From the NCBI RefSeq assembly GCF_000723205.1, contig NZ_HG315671.1, positions 903,351 to 967,350 on the forward strand: a stretch of DNA of 64,000 nucleotides. Direction: 5' to 3'. Shown here in pieces: positions 28,261-37,600 of the stretch. Both the position numbers and the translations under genes were made by a program. This stretch comes from Formosa agariphila KMM 3901. GTDB taxonomy: Bacteria > Bacteroidota > Bacteroidia > Flavobacteriales > Flavobacteriaceae. The notes below the pieces were generated by a model, which searched no databases, was not told where the DNA came from, and saw only the letters and a program-made list of their open reading frames with translations. How positions within the stretch are numbered: position 1 is the stretch's first letter; the number at the start of each line of letters is the position of its first letter.

Positions 28261-29502
28261 TTAATACCAACGTTTCTTTTTCTTTTTAGAAGCTTCAGAC
28301 TTTCTACCTTTTTTATGTTTGCTACCTCCTTGTTTTTTATGAACCTCAGGTTTTGCTTTAGGGTCTAGTGGATAAGGATGCTCGCTTTCAATAGCAATTT
28401 CTTTTTGAATTAACTGTTGAATGGTTTTAATATATAATTTTTCGTCTGCCGAACAAAATGAATACGACATACCAGAATTACCGGCACGTCCTGTACGTCC
28501 TATACGGTGTACATACGTTTCGGGTATATTGGGAATATCGAAATTAATAACGGCGTCTAAGTTGTCTATATCAATACCACGCGCAGCAACATCTGTTGCA
28601 ATTAAAATATTTGCATCTCCGTTTTTAAATCGAGTTAAGGCATCTTGTCTATCGTTTTGCGTTTTATCGCCATGAAAGCTTTCAACTTTATAACCATTTT
28701 TTATTAAGGTTTGTTCTAATTTATCTACACCAAATTTTGTGCGTCTAAAAATAAGCATGTTTCCTTTAATCGTATTTCGTAATAGATGTAAACACAATTC
28801 TATTTTCTTAGGTTTAGGAACATAAAATAATAATTGAGAAACACTTTTTGCAGCCGAAGAAGTTGGAGATACTTCTACTCGTTCTGGCGATTTTAATATG
28901 GTATTTGCTAACTGCTCTACTTTAAAAGGCATGGTTGCAGAGAACAATAAAATTTGTTTTTCTTTAGAACACAGACGTTCAATTTTTTTAACATCGTCTA
29001 TAAAGCCCATGTCTAACATTAAATCGGCTTCATCTAAAACTAGAGTTTCAATAAAATCTAAATTAACAACATCTTGTTTATGTAAATCTAATAAACGCCC
29101 AGGAGTAGCGATAAGAATATCGATTCCTTTTTTTAATACGTCTATCTGAGGTTCTATAGAAGCGCCTCCAAAAACCACTGTGCTTGTAAGATTTGTATAC
29201 TTGCTGTAATTTTTAAAGTTCTCTTCAATCTGAATTGCTAATTCGCGTGTAGGACTTACAATTAAAGCTTTAATCTTTTTTCCGCGTTTTGGAGCGTCCT
29301 GATTATCGAACAATAATTGAAGTATAGGTAATGCAAAAGCCGCAGTTTTTCCTGTACCGGTTTGTGCAGAAGCAATAACATCTTTGCCTTCTAATACAAA
29401 GGGAATGGTTTGTTCTTGAACCAAAGTAGGTTCGTTATATCCAGATTCCGCAATAGCGCGTAAAAGTGGTCTGTTAAGGTGTAAGTCTTTAAACGACATC
29501 AT
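28261..29502 (-). CDS. DEAD-box RNA helicase, RhlE-like
   Basis: 413-residue ATP-dependent RNA helicase. Motifs run in order: Q motif (YNEPTLVQEQTIPF), AQTGTGKT (Walker A), PTRELAIQ, TPGRLLD, DEAD, SAT, and in the second RecA domain ARGIDIDNLDAVINFD and HRIGRTGRAG. The tail is short and strongly basic (KKQGGSKHKKGRKSEASKKK), as in RhlE proteins that help ribosome assembly or RNA decay. Two ATG codons open the frame; the first is used here. A TATCTTTG promoter element lies at 29523-29530. Confidence 0.93.
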   Translation of the reverse strand: MMSFKDLHLNRPLLRAIAESGYNEPTLVQEQTIPFVLEGKDVIASAQTGTGKTAAFALPILQLLFDNQDAPKRGKKIKALIVSPTRELAIQIEENFKNYSKYTNLTSTVVFGGASIEPQIDVLKKGIDILIATPGRLLDLHKQDVVNLDFIETLVLDEADLMLDMGFIDDVKKIERLCSKEKQILLFSATMPFKVEQLANTILKSPERVEVSPTSSAAKSVSQLLFYVPKPKKIELCLHLLRNTIKGNMLIFRRTKFGVDKLEQTLIKNGYKVESFHGDKTQNDRQDALTRFKNGDANILIATDVAARGIDIDNLDAVINFDIPNIPETYVHRIGRTGRAGNSGMSYSFCSADEKLYIKTIQQLIQKEIAIESEHPYPLDPKAKPEVHKKQGGSKHKKGRKSEASKKKKKRWY

Positions 29503-29522
29503 ATAAATAAGTAATAGTATTG

Positions 29523-29530
29523 CAAAGATA
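29523..29530 (-). promoter_or_regulatory. -7 promoter element for the helicase gene
   Basis: Minus strand reads TATCTTTG, 20 bases before the first ATG. Confidence 0.5.
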
Positions 29531-29584
29531 GTGTAAAAGCTTAGAGAAACCGTGACTTTGTGTGTTTAGCCTGTAAACCGGGGT

Positions 29585-31834
29585 TTAATTAAACGTCTTA
29601 ACGTATTTTTGAGTCGATTTCTTTAAGTTTTCCGAAAGCCCTTTTAGCCAAAGTAACTGATTGTATATTAAATGCGCTTCTTGTAAATCGTTAAGCAAGC
29701 CTTTGTCGATAACAGTTATACCTTTTTCGATTTCCTTGTTTCTTTTTTTAGAAAGCTTTTCAAAGTTAAGAAGGAGCTTGTCTTCAGCTACAGATATATC
29801 CGATTCATTATTTAATGAAACTAACTCGTCCTTGTGAAGTAAAGCATACGTATAGTCTAAATTATTTTTAATGAAATTGATGAAAATATCAAATTGCTCA
29901 GAATCTTCTGTTGTTTTATGATGCTGAATAAAACTTCCTAAGGATGCAATTGCAGCTAAAAACGTATGGTTTAACGTTACGATTTTATAAATTAAATCCA
30001 GTTCTATTTGTTTCGATTTTGGATCTTGAGTCATGCGCTGAAATGCCGCATTTAAATTTCCAACCGCCAAAAATGCTTCCTTTCTTGGAACTTTATACTC
30101 TATAGTATCTGTGTTTTTACTATGAAATAAATTTTGTGTGGCTAATAAGTAAATGGTACTATTTTTAATAACAGATTGCATGACATCGTTTAAATTTTTA
30201 TATTCCCAATTCGGCCATAAAAAATAGGTAGCACAAAGTGATATGGTTGCACCAATAATGGTATCAAAAACTCTAAACTTTATTACCGTCATTGCATTAG
30301 GGTCTAATAATGCATAAACGAATATAATGTAGGTGGTAATAAAGGTAGCACCAACTCTATAGTTTTGCTGAATTAATGAAAAGGCAAACGTTAAAGATAA
30401 TGCGGCAAGCACAGCATAAACAATAGTGTTTGTGGTTAGCATAATAATTGCAATAGCGAATGCTGCTCCAATTAAAGTACCTAAAATTCTGTTTTTTGTA
30501 CGCTCTTTAGTCAATCCGTAATTTGGGCGCATAATTACGATTACGGTAAGCATAATCCAATACGCATTTCTAATTTCGAAGACTTCACCGAATATAAACG
30601 CGACTAGCATAGAAATCATTAATCGTAATGAATGACGAAAAATAGGAGATTTAAAACTGATATTTTCAAAGAAAATAGACGTAGAATATTCCTGATGTGT
30701 AATAAACTGAACGGCTTCGGTGTCCTGTAATTTTAAACTTGAGGCACTTTTAACATTCGCCATAACACGTCTTATAGAACGGATTTCGTATAACAGTTTT
30801 TCTTGATAATCGTATAAATTATGAAGCATCATTGCACCTTCTCTTGCTTTTGGCAATTGGACGTCGTCTACATAATGTTTAATACCTTTAGATGCTTTTT
30901 TTAAGGCTTTAAGCAGTTTGTCTTTGGTTGGAATTTTATTCCCTTTTATAATAGACTCGGAAAGCATAATTAAATGATTTCCCATTACTACATTTAAATT
31001 TTTAAAAGGTTTTAAATGTTGTTTACGTTCACTAAAATGACTGTCAATTTTGGTGTAATCGAGGTTGTTTGCTAAAGCCAGTTCAAAAATATCGACTAAA
31101 GAAATAAAAATCAATAGTCGTTTTTCATCAAAATGAGAACGTCCAGAACGCTTACGTTCTGTAAGTAACATTTCTCTTAACGTTTCATGGTTTTCGGTAA
31201 TCTGACTTTGGAGTAAGAAGAGTTCTTTTTGTAACTCTGTTCGGTTATTTTTTTTAGTAATTAATTTTGCTCTAATTTTAAGATATTTCCCTGTTAAAAG
31301 TAAGGTTTTAGAGAGCACTTGGTCTTCATCTTTTTTTGGGATAATCCGATTTACAAATAAGGTGTAAAGTAAATACCAAAGTCCACCACAGGCTATTAAT
31401 ATAGTATGTGTAAATATTTGTGTTGGAGTCTCTTTAGTAATCCCTAAGGCAATTACCATAGCCAATAAGCCTGAGAATGCAATTAAAGAACCCCGAAATC
31501 CGTAAGCAGATATTAAAGAAATGAGAAAGGTTAAAATTGGAATTAGAAATACGAGTACGTATAAATAGGGCTTAGCAAAAAGGATAACACATGTGGTTAA
31601 TGCTGTAATGATGATACTTAAAAGTGTACCATTAATTTTACGCCTTAAACTTCCAGGAACATCACTCGGAGCATTTAAAAATACACCTATAGCAATAGAA
31701 GGTGCGTAGATAAATAAATCTATAGCGTAGAAAAGAATTAAAGGAATTAATATGGAAGTCGTTAATATGATTCCACGGTAAAAGTGAGAGCCTTTAAAGA
31801 ATAATTCTATAGATTTTAAATTGTCTTTTATCAT
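29585..31834 (-). CDS. FUSC/YccS-family membrane protein
   Basis: 749-residue inner-membrane protein with two clusters of helices (about 20-160 and 390-530), each followed by a long cytoplasmic helical region. The second cluster carries the signature RNAYWIMLTVIVIMRPNYGLTK and RILGTLIGAAFA. This is the fusaric acid resistance/YccS layout; members are thought to export aromatic acids, but no substrate is known for the Bacteroidota type. Length matches YccS (about 720). It stands between the helicase and a DUF3052-like gene (55-base gap) on the same strand. Confidence 0.88.
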   Translation of the reverse strand: MIKDNLKSIELFFKGSHFYRGIILTTSILIPLILFYAIDLFIYAPSIAIGVFLNAPSDVPGSLRRKINGTLLSIIITALTTCVILFAKPYLYVLVFLIPILTFLISLISAYGFRGSLIAFSGLLAMVIALGITKETPTQIFTHTILIACGGLWYLLYTLFVNRIIPKKDEDQVLSKTLLLTGKYLKIRAKLITKKNNRTELQKELFLLQSQITENHETLREMLLTERKRSGRSHFDEKRLLIFISLVDIFELALANNLDYTKIDSHFSERKQHLKPFKNLNVVMGNHLIMLSESIIKGNKIPTKDKLLKALKKASKGIKHYVDDVQLPKAREGAMMLHNLYDYQEKLLYEIRSIRRVMANVKSASSLKLQDTEAVQFITHQEYSTSIFFENISFKSPIFRHSLRLMISMLVAFIFGEVFEIRNAYWIMLTVIVIMRPNYGLTKERTKNRILGTLIGAAFAIAIIMLTTNTIVYAVLAALSLTFAFSLIQQNYRVGATFITTYIIFVYALLDPNAMTVIKFRVFDTIIGATISLCATYFLWPNWEYKNLNDVMQSVIKNSTIYLLATQNLFHSKNTDTIEYKVPRKEAFLAVGNLNAAFQRMTQDPKSKQIELDLIYKIVTLNHTFLAAIASLGSFIQHHKTTEDSEQFDIFINFIKNNLDYTYALLHKDELVSLNNESDISVAEDKLLLNFEKLSKKRNKEIEKGITVIDKGLLNDLQEAHLIYNQLLWLKGLSENLKKSTQKYVKTFN

Positions 31835-31889
31835 GAGCAGTTGTCCATGGTAAAGATAATCTAAAAGTCTTAATCAGGTAAAATTTAAG

Positions 31890-32285
31890 TTAGTGTTTTA
31901 TATATTCTATTTTACGAAATCGAAGTGCATTCCACTCATCATTCAATTCAATTTGGCGAATTGGTTGTAAGCGGTAATCCATAATTTCATCCCAAGCTTT
32001 ATCATTATATAATTCTACAATGTAGGCTTTAGAAGTTTTTTTTGGGAATGCAATCCAAAGCACAGAATCGTCTGTAAGCTTAGGCGATAGTGTAAGCATT
32101 TGGTTTATTAACTCTTTTTTTGAGGTAATAAATAATAGCGCACAAGACACACTAGATGTTTTTATTAAGGAGCTAATAACATGACAATCTAATCGTGTAA
32201 CGAGTGAAGAAAATTCATCAGGTTCATTCAGCACAAGGATTTCGTTGTGCTTATGGAATTTTAATTTCTGTATTATTGTTTTCAT
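31890..32285 (-). CDS. DUF3052-like small cytosolic protein
   Basis: 131 residues, no signal peptide or membrane helix. The order of features matches DUF3052 proteins: a front half ending TRLDCHVI, then SVSCALLFITSKKELINQML, DSVLWIAFPKKTS and a final ELNDEWNALRFRKIEYIK. The function of that family is unknown; the fold resembles a reduced Rossmann-type methyltransferase lacking its cofactor loop. It may be cotranscribed with the FUSC gene, 55 bases downstream on the same strand. Confidence 0.6.
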   Translation of the reverse strand: MKTIIQKLKFHKHNEILVLNEPDEFSSLVTRLDCHVISSLIKTSSVSCALLFITSKKELINQMLTLSPKLTDDSVLWIAFPKKTSKAYIVELYNDKAWDEIMDYRLQPIRQIELNDEWNALRFRKIEYIKH

Positions 32286-32375
32286 AATTTTAAACTACTG
32301 ATTGTTTTAAAGTTATGAAAAATAAGACGGATAGCCTAAAGAATTTTAATTCAGTTTTAGATTGTTTTTAATCAA

Positions 32376-32744
32376 TTATCTTTTGTCGATATGTGGTGAT
32401 TTTTCTGGTGTAACTTTGGTAACAAAATGATTGCTGTCTCCCCAAATAAAGAAAGTTTTATAGCGTTCTATATATTCAAGTTTTACATACTGACCTTGTA
32501 ATTCATTTAGCTGTTCTATAACCTCCTGGTCATCATCCATTACAGAAAACGAAAAAATTTGAGCACCACTAATACCTTGACTTATTTCGCCTTCCCAAGT
32601 TTTAAATATTTTTCCCTTCTGACTTACTTTAATAAGTTCACCAGCACGCGTTCCAGTACTATAAGGCACGTAATAAATAAAGGCCATATAGGCAGCGGTT
32701 AATATTGCAAGGCCAAGAATTACGAGAGATAACGTTTTTTTCAT
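32376..32744 (-). CDS. Membrane-anchored protein of unknown function
   Basis: 122 residues with one N-terminal hydrophobic segment (about 5-25), probably an uncleaved anchor, and an exported domain with STGTRAGELIKVSQKGKIFK and WEGEISQG. Similar short flavobacterial proteins are sometimes labelled 6-phosphogluconate dehydrogenase, but nothing of that enzyme is visible: there is no dinucleotide-binding GxGxxG motif and the chain is far too short. Its own TAnnTTTG element is at 32772-32779. Confidence 0.65.
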   Translation of the reverse strand: MKKTLSLVILGLAILTAAYMAFIYYVPYSTGTRAGELIKVSQKGKIFKTWEGEISQGISGAQIFSFSVMDDDQEVIEQLNELQGQYVKLEYIERYKTFFIWGDSNHFVTKVTPEKSPHIDKR

Positions 32745-32771
32745 TTCAAAAAGGTTGATTTATTTAAGGCT

Positions 32772-32779
32772 CAAATTTA
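32772..32779 (-). promoter_or_regulatory. -7 promoter element for the 122-residue membrane protein
   Basis: Minus strand reads TAAATTTG, 27 bases before the ATG. Confidence 0.45.
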
Positions 32780-32873
32780 AGATAATTAATTTACTCAAAA
32801 CTATTTCTAACCATTATTTAACTACTCTGAGATAAATAATTATTTAAAAAAAAGTATTTAAATTAAAGACAAT

Positions 32874-32912
32874 AAAAAATGCTACAGCGTATTAAAACTG
32901 TAGCATTTTCTG
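32874..32912 (-). terminator. Intrinsic terminator after htpG
   Basis: Arms 32876-32887 and 32898-32909 pair perfectly over 12 bases around a 10-base loop, followed by a T run on the minus strand. Confidence 0.85.
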
Positions 32913-32933
32913 TAAATATAATGTTTAGATGAT

Positions 32934-34844
32934 TTACTTAATCATACTATAACTACGTTTTATAAACTTAGTTAGTTCTTCTCCTTTTAATAATCCTTGA
33001 GATAAACGTGCTAAATCTAAACTTTGCGTAATTAAACGTTTTTGGTCGTCTTCAGCTTCTGTATTTAAAATTTCAGATACTAATGGCGCGTTTGTATTTA
33101 CAACTAAATTGTACATTTCTGGCATATTACCAAACATGTTCATTCCGCCACCACCAGTTTGTTGCATCTCTTTCATACGACGCATAAATTCTGGTTGTGT
33201 AATAATAAACGGAGAGGCATCGCTGTCAGAAGTTTCTAATTGAACAGTAAATTTATCTGCAGGAATAGCTGCTTTTAGAACCTCTTCAAGTTTCTTTTTC
33301 TCATCGTCGCTTAATTTAGAAATCTGAGTGTCTTCTTTCTTAATTAAGTTATTAATATGGTCTGCATCAACTCTAGAGAATGTAATGTTTTCTTTAGAAC
33401 CTTCTAATTTTTGCATTAAATGCGAAATAATAGGAGAGTCTAATAGCAATACTTCGTAACCTTTTGCTTTTGCATCTTCAATATAGCTGTGTTGTGCATC
33501 TTTATCTGAAGCATATAAAATAACTAGCTTACCATCTTTGTCTGTTTGGTTTGCTTTTATTATATTAAAAAGTTCTTCGTAAGTATAGTAAGTGTTATCT
33601 ACAGTTGGGTATAAAGCGAACGCTTCTGCTTTGTCGAAGAATTTATCTTCAGAAAGCATTCCGTATTCAATAACAATTTTAATATCGTTCCATTTTGCTT
33701 CAAAATCTTCACGGTTATTGTTGAATAACGATTTTAATTTATCTGCTACTTTTCTAGTAATGTAAGACGAAATTTTCTTAACAGCACCGTCTGCTTGTAA
33801 GTAACTACGAGATACGTTTAGCGGAATGTCTGGAGAATCGATAACACCTCTTAACATGGTTAAGAATTCAGGTACAATACCTTCAACATTATCGGTAACG
33901 AAAACTTGGTTTTGGTACAATTGGATTTTATCCTTTTGTGATCCCATATCGTTAGTCATCTTAGGGAAGTATAAAACTCCAGTAAGATTAAACGGATAAT
34001 CTACGTTTAAGTGAATGTGGAATAAAGGCTCCTCGAATTGCATTGGGTATAACTCGCGATAGAAATTCTGATAATCTTCAGTTTCTAAATCTGCAGGTTG
34101 TTTTGTCCAAGCTGGATCAGGGTTGTTTATAATGTTGTCTACAGTAATTTTACGTTGAGGTTCTTTTGTCTCCTTTCCGTCCTTATCTGTAATGGTTGCA
34201 GGCTCATGCTCAGGATCGTTAATTTCCTTAGTTCCAAATTTAATTGGAATTGGCATAAACTTGTTATATTTAGAAAGTAAGCTACTAATACGTGCCTCTT
34301 CTAAAAATTCTGTAGAATCTTCAGCAATATGAAGAATAATTTCTGTTCCTCTTTCTGTTTTGTCTGAAGCCTCTAAAGTAAATTCTGGAGATCCATCGCA
34401 AGTCCAATGTGCAGCAGGTTCGTCTTTAAACGATTTTGTAATAATTTCTACTTTATCTGCTACCATAAACGCAGAGTAAAATCCTAAACCAAAATGTCCG
34501 ATAATTCCAGAGTCTTTGGCAGAATCTTTATATTTATCTAAAAATTCTTCAGCTCCAGAAAAGGCAACTTGGTTAATGTATTTTTCCACTTCTTCTGCGG
34601 TCATACCTAAACCTTGATCGATAATATGAAGTTTTTTACCTTCTTTATCAATTTTCACTTCAAGTTTTGGGTTTCCGTACTCTACACTAGCTTCACCAAT
34701 ACTTGTAAGGTGCTTAAGTTTTAAAGTTGCATCGGTTCCGTTACTAATTAATTCACGTAAAAAGATTTCGTGATCACTATATAGGAACTTCTTAATTAAT
34801 GGAAAGATATTTTCTACCGAAACATTAATGCTTCCTTTTGCCAT
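32934..34844 (-). CDS. htpG: Hsp90-family chaperone
   Basis: Cytosolic ATP-dependent chaperone. The open frame begins at a TTG 60 bases further upstream, but the ATG at 34844 (MAKGSINVSVENIFPL) gives the family's normal N-terminus and 636 residues. The ATPase domain has FLRELISNGTDATLKLKHL, DQGLGMTAEEV, IGHFGLGFYSAFMVAD and RGTEIILH. The middle domain has GVLYFPKMTN, YQNQVFVTDN and DSPDIPLNVSRSYLQ, and a C-terminal dimer domain follows. A shorter middle/C-terminal region than in E. coli is usual for Bacteroidota. Single gene with a terminator at 32874-32912. Confidence 0.96.
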   Translation of the reverse strand: MAKGSINVSVENIFPLIKKFLYSDHEIFLRELISNGTDATLKLKHLTSIGEASVEYGNPKLEVKIDKEGKKLHIIDQGLGMTAEEVEKYINQVAFSGAEEFLDKYKDSAKDSGIIGHFGLGFYSAFMVADKVEIITKSFKDEPAAHWTCDGSPEFTLEASDKTERGTEIILHIAEDSTEFLEEARISSLLSKYNKFMPIPIKFGTKEINDPEHEPATITDKDGKETKEPQRKITVDNIINNPDPAWTKQPADLETEDYQNFYRELYPMQFEEPLFHIHLNVDYPFNLTGVLYFPKMTNDMGSQKDKIQLYQNQVFVTDNVEGIVPEFLTMLRGVIDSPDIPLNVSRSYLQADGAVKKISSYITRKVADKLKSLFNNNREDFEAKWNDIKIVIEYGMLSEDKFFDKAEAFALYPTVDNTYYTYEELFNIIKANQTDKDGKLVILYASDKDAQHSYIEDAKAKGYEVLLLDSPIISHLMQKLEGSKENITFSRVDADHINNLIKKEDTQISKLSDDEKKKLEEVLKAAIPADKFTVQLETSDSDASPFIITQPEFMRRMKEMQQTGGGGMNMFGNMPEMYNLVVNTNAPLVSEILNTEAEDDQKRLITQSLDLARLSQGLLKGEELTKFIKRSYSMIK

Positions 34845-34937
34845 AATATATATGTTTTTAAATTGATTTAATTCTGAGTTTCTAATAGTCAAAAAAAATA
34901 CCAAGTATTAAAAAATGACAAAGTGGCATTGATAAAT

Positions 34938-34973
34938 GAAAAAATGCCATTCGATTGGAATGGCATTTTTGTA
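34938..34973 (-). terminator. Intrinsic terminator after the S9 peptidase gene
   Basis: Perfect 13-base arms (34940-34952 and 34958-34970) around a 5-base loop, followed on the minus strand by a short A/T-rich tail. Confidence 0.85.
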
Positions 34974-35001
34974 ATTTAAAAGCAGATGTGATTTGTGAAT
35001 C

Positions 35002-37431
35002 TTATTTTGCAGGTTTTGTTTTTCCTTTGTTTTTTACATGGTCTTCTAACCATTGGTCTTGTTCCCAAAGCATATGTAAAATAGATTCTTTGGCAGAATA
35101 CCCATGGCTTTCACGTGGTAACATTACTAATCTTACAGGAGCACCTAGTCCTTTTAAAGCATTAAAATAGCGTTCGCTCTGTAAAGGGTAAGTTCCAGAA
35201 TTGTTGTCTGCTTCTCCATGAATAAGTAATAATGGTGTTTTCATTTTATCGGCATGCATAAAAGGTGACATACTGTTGTAAATTTCTGGAGCTTCCCAGT
35301 AATTACGTTCTTCACTTTGGAACCCAAATGGAGTTAAAGTTCTGTTGTATGCTCCAGAACGTGCAATACCAGCAGCGAATAAATTAGAATGTGCTAATAA
35401 ATTGGCTGTCATAAAAGCACCATAACTATGCCCACCAACAGCTACACGCTCTCTATCTATGTATCCTAAATTATCTACAGCATCTATAGCTGCTTTTGCA
35501 TTAGCAACTAACTGCTCTCTAAAGGTATCGTTAGGTTGTTCGTCCCCTTCACCAATAATAGGAAAAGCAGCATCGTCTAATACTACATAACCTCTAGTTA
35601 CCCAATAAATAGGAGAACCATAATAGGGATACGTGAACTCGTTAGAACTAGAAGTACTTTGTGCTGCACTGTTTTTGTCTTTATATTCACGTGGATAAGC
35701 CCACATTATCATTGGGTATTTTTTACCAGCTTCGTAGTCTGTTGGTAAATATAAGGTTCCAGATAAATCTAAACCGTCTGCGCGTTTATAAGAAATAACC
35801 TCTTTTTTAACATCTTGAATACTTTTAAACGGATTTTCAAAATGAGTTAAAGGTGTTAAACCCTTGCGTTTTTTAATATTTCGAATGTAATAGTTTGGAT
35901 ATTCGTTTTTAGATTCTATACTTACAATGTATTCTCCAGACTTAGCGTCTAATGCGCTTGAAATACTTTCAACCTTATCTGTTAATTTAGATTGGTATAA
36001 ACGTTTTGTTTTTGTAGTGTTTAAGTTTAATTCGTCTACAAATGGGAATTTTCCAGCCTCACTATAGCCGTCTCCAATTAAATAGGCCGTGTTGTTATGT
36101 AAATCTAAAACATATTCATTAAAATCGTTTTTAGTGTAAACAAATTCTCCTGGATCACTATAACGATCTTGGTAATTGCGATCAAATAATACTTTAGGGG
36201 CTTTACTCGCGTTAGAAGGGTCGAATACATAGGTTCTTGTATTACGAGTATTCCACCACATATCGTAAGCAATTGCGGTATGGTCGTCACCCCAAGTAAT
36301 ACCTCTAAAACGGTCTTTTGTTTTTATCACAGATGTTATTGCGCCATCAAAAGGAGCATCTTGTTGAAACACTTCATCTCTAAACGGAACTTCGTTGGCA
36401 GGATCTCCACCATCTAAAGCTTCTGCCCAATATAAAGTTGCTGGTTTATCGCTACGCCAGTCTAAATCTCTTTTTCCTGTACGCTCTGCCATAAAACCTT
36501 TTGGTAAATCTTCTATTAAAGGGACTTGTAAAATAGATTTTACTAAATCGCCATTAGAGGTGTACACAACAGATTCTGAAGGAAATCTATAATAAGGCAC
36601 CAAATAAGAAAACGGTTTGTTAATGGTTGTAATCATTACATTGTTACCGTCTGGTGAAAATGAAATGCCGCGATACATATTTGTAGACTTCCATAACGAG
36701 GCTTTTCCATCTAATGTAATTTTGTATAATTCCGATTGCGCTAATTGTTCAAAATTATGCTCATCATTTTTATTTTTTAATAAATCTTGATATGTTCTGT
36801 TTTGTGCTTTTACGCCAGCTTCACTTACAGAAATAGTTGGACCTGTAGGAACCGCTTCGCTAGTGTTAATTAAAGCAGCTCTGTTTTCTGGTAGTCTTTT
36901 TACTAAAACCGCTTCGCTATCTTTAAACCAAGTAACCGGATTTCCCATGTTGGCATTCAGGTTAGCTTCACTTATTTTTTTAGCAGTACTGTTTTTTATG
37001 TCTAGTAACCATAATTCTACTCCGGTACTAAGTGTTTTAGTAAAGGTCATATAGTCTTGGTTAGGAGACCAAGAAAAGTTAGCATATCGACCATCTGGTG
37101 TTAAACCTGTTACAGGTTTTGGAGTACCGTCTTTTTTAGTGCTTAATTTTATATTTGTATAATAACGTGTACGACTGCCAATATTGGTAACAGGGTTAAT
37201 ACGTAAACCTCCTAGACGCAATTCGGTTTCAGAAAGTTCTTCAATCGTTTTGTAGCTACTTCGGTATAATAGTACAATATGTTCACCTTTATTATCCATT
37301 CGAATACTTGGAGCAAGCGGCGCTTCGGCTAACTCTAAAATATTCTTATGTGGTTTTTGGTATGTTAAGTTTTCTTGAGTATAACCTGTTAATGCAAAAC
37401 AGAGCAGGAAAAGAGTAAAAAAATGTTTCAT
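35002..37431 (-). CDS. Exported S9 (prolyl oligopeptidase) family serine peptidase
   Basis: I start at the ATG at 37431, since two codons further upstream the frame opens only with TTG. The 809-residue product begins with a signal peptide (MKHFFTLFLLCFALTGYTQ). About 500 residues of beta-propeller with blades such as PDGRYANFSWSPNQDYMTF precede the alpha/beta hydrolase domain. The nucleophile serine lies in GGHSYGAF (about residue 669), the acid in HGEADNNSGTYP and the histidine in PRESHGYS. The layout resembles plant-type glutamyl endopeptidases and bacterial dipeptidyl peptidases of family S9D. The substrate preference cannot be read from sequence. Confidence 0.88.
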   Translation of the reverse strand: MKHFFTLFLLCFALTGYTQENLTYQKPHKNILELAEAPLAPSIRMDNKGEHIVLLYRSSYKTIEELSETELRLGGLRINPVTNIGSRTRYYTNIKLSTKKDGTPKPVTGLTPDGRYANFSWSPNQDYMTFTKTLSTGVELWLLDIKNSTAKKISEANLNANMGNPVTWFKDSEAVLVKRLPENRAALINTSEAVPTGPTISVSEAGVKAQNRTYQDLLKNKNDEHNFEQLAQSELYKITLDGKASLWKSTNMYRGISFSPDGNNVMITTINKPFSYLVPYYRFPSESVVYTSNGDLVKSILQVPLIEDLPKGFMAERTGKRDLDWRSDKPATLYWAEALDGGDPANEVPFRDEVFQQDAPFDGAITSVIKTKDRFRGITWGDDHTAIAYDMWWNTRNTRTYVFDPSNASKAPKVLFDRNYQDRYSDPGEFVYTKNDFNEYVLDLHNNTAYLIGDGYSEAGKFPFVDELNLNTTKTKRLYQSKLTDKVESISSALDAKSGEYIVSIESKNEYPNYYIRNIKKRKGLTPLTHFENPFKSIQDVKKEVISYKRADGLDLSGTLYLPTDYEAGKKYPMIMWAYPREYKDKNSAAQSTSSSNEFTYPYYGSPIYWVTRGYVVLDDAAFPIIGEGDEQPNDTFREQLVANAKAAIDAVDNLGYIDRERVAVGGHSYGAFMTANLLAHSNLFAAGIARSGAYNRTLTPFGFQSEERNYWEAPEIYNSMSPFMHADKMKTPLLLIHGEADNNSGTYPLQSERYFNALKGLGAPVRLVMLPRESHGYSAKESILHMLWEQDQWLEDHVKNKGKTKPAK

Positions 37432-37600
37432 GGGCAATTTAATGTGTGTTTATAAATGTAATTAAGCTGATGAAGATAATAAATAAAATTAAGTGAATAG
37501 GTGTAGGTGCAGTGCCTACAGTTATTATGCAAGCATAGAGATAAAAAAAGTGTTTAGATTTAATTACATATAAATTGATTAAATTGCAGGCTATAAAATT

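Noticed and set aside
32376-32744. 6-phosphogluconate dehydrogenase label
   Set aside because: The 122-residue membrane-anchored protein has no nucleotide-binding motif and is far too short.
34845-34904. Longer N-terminus for htpG
   Set aside because: It would start at TTG and add 20 residues not seen in Hsp90 proteins; MAKGSIN at 34844 is the usual front.
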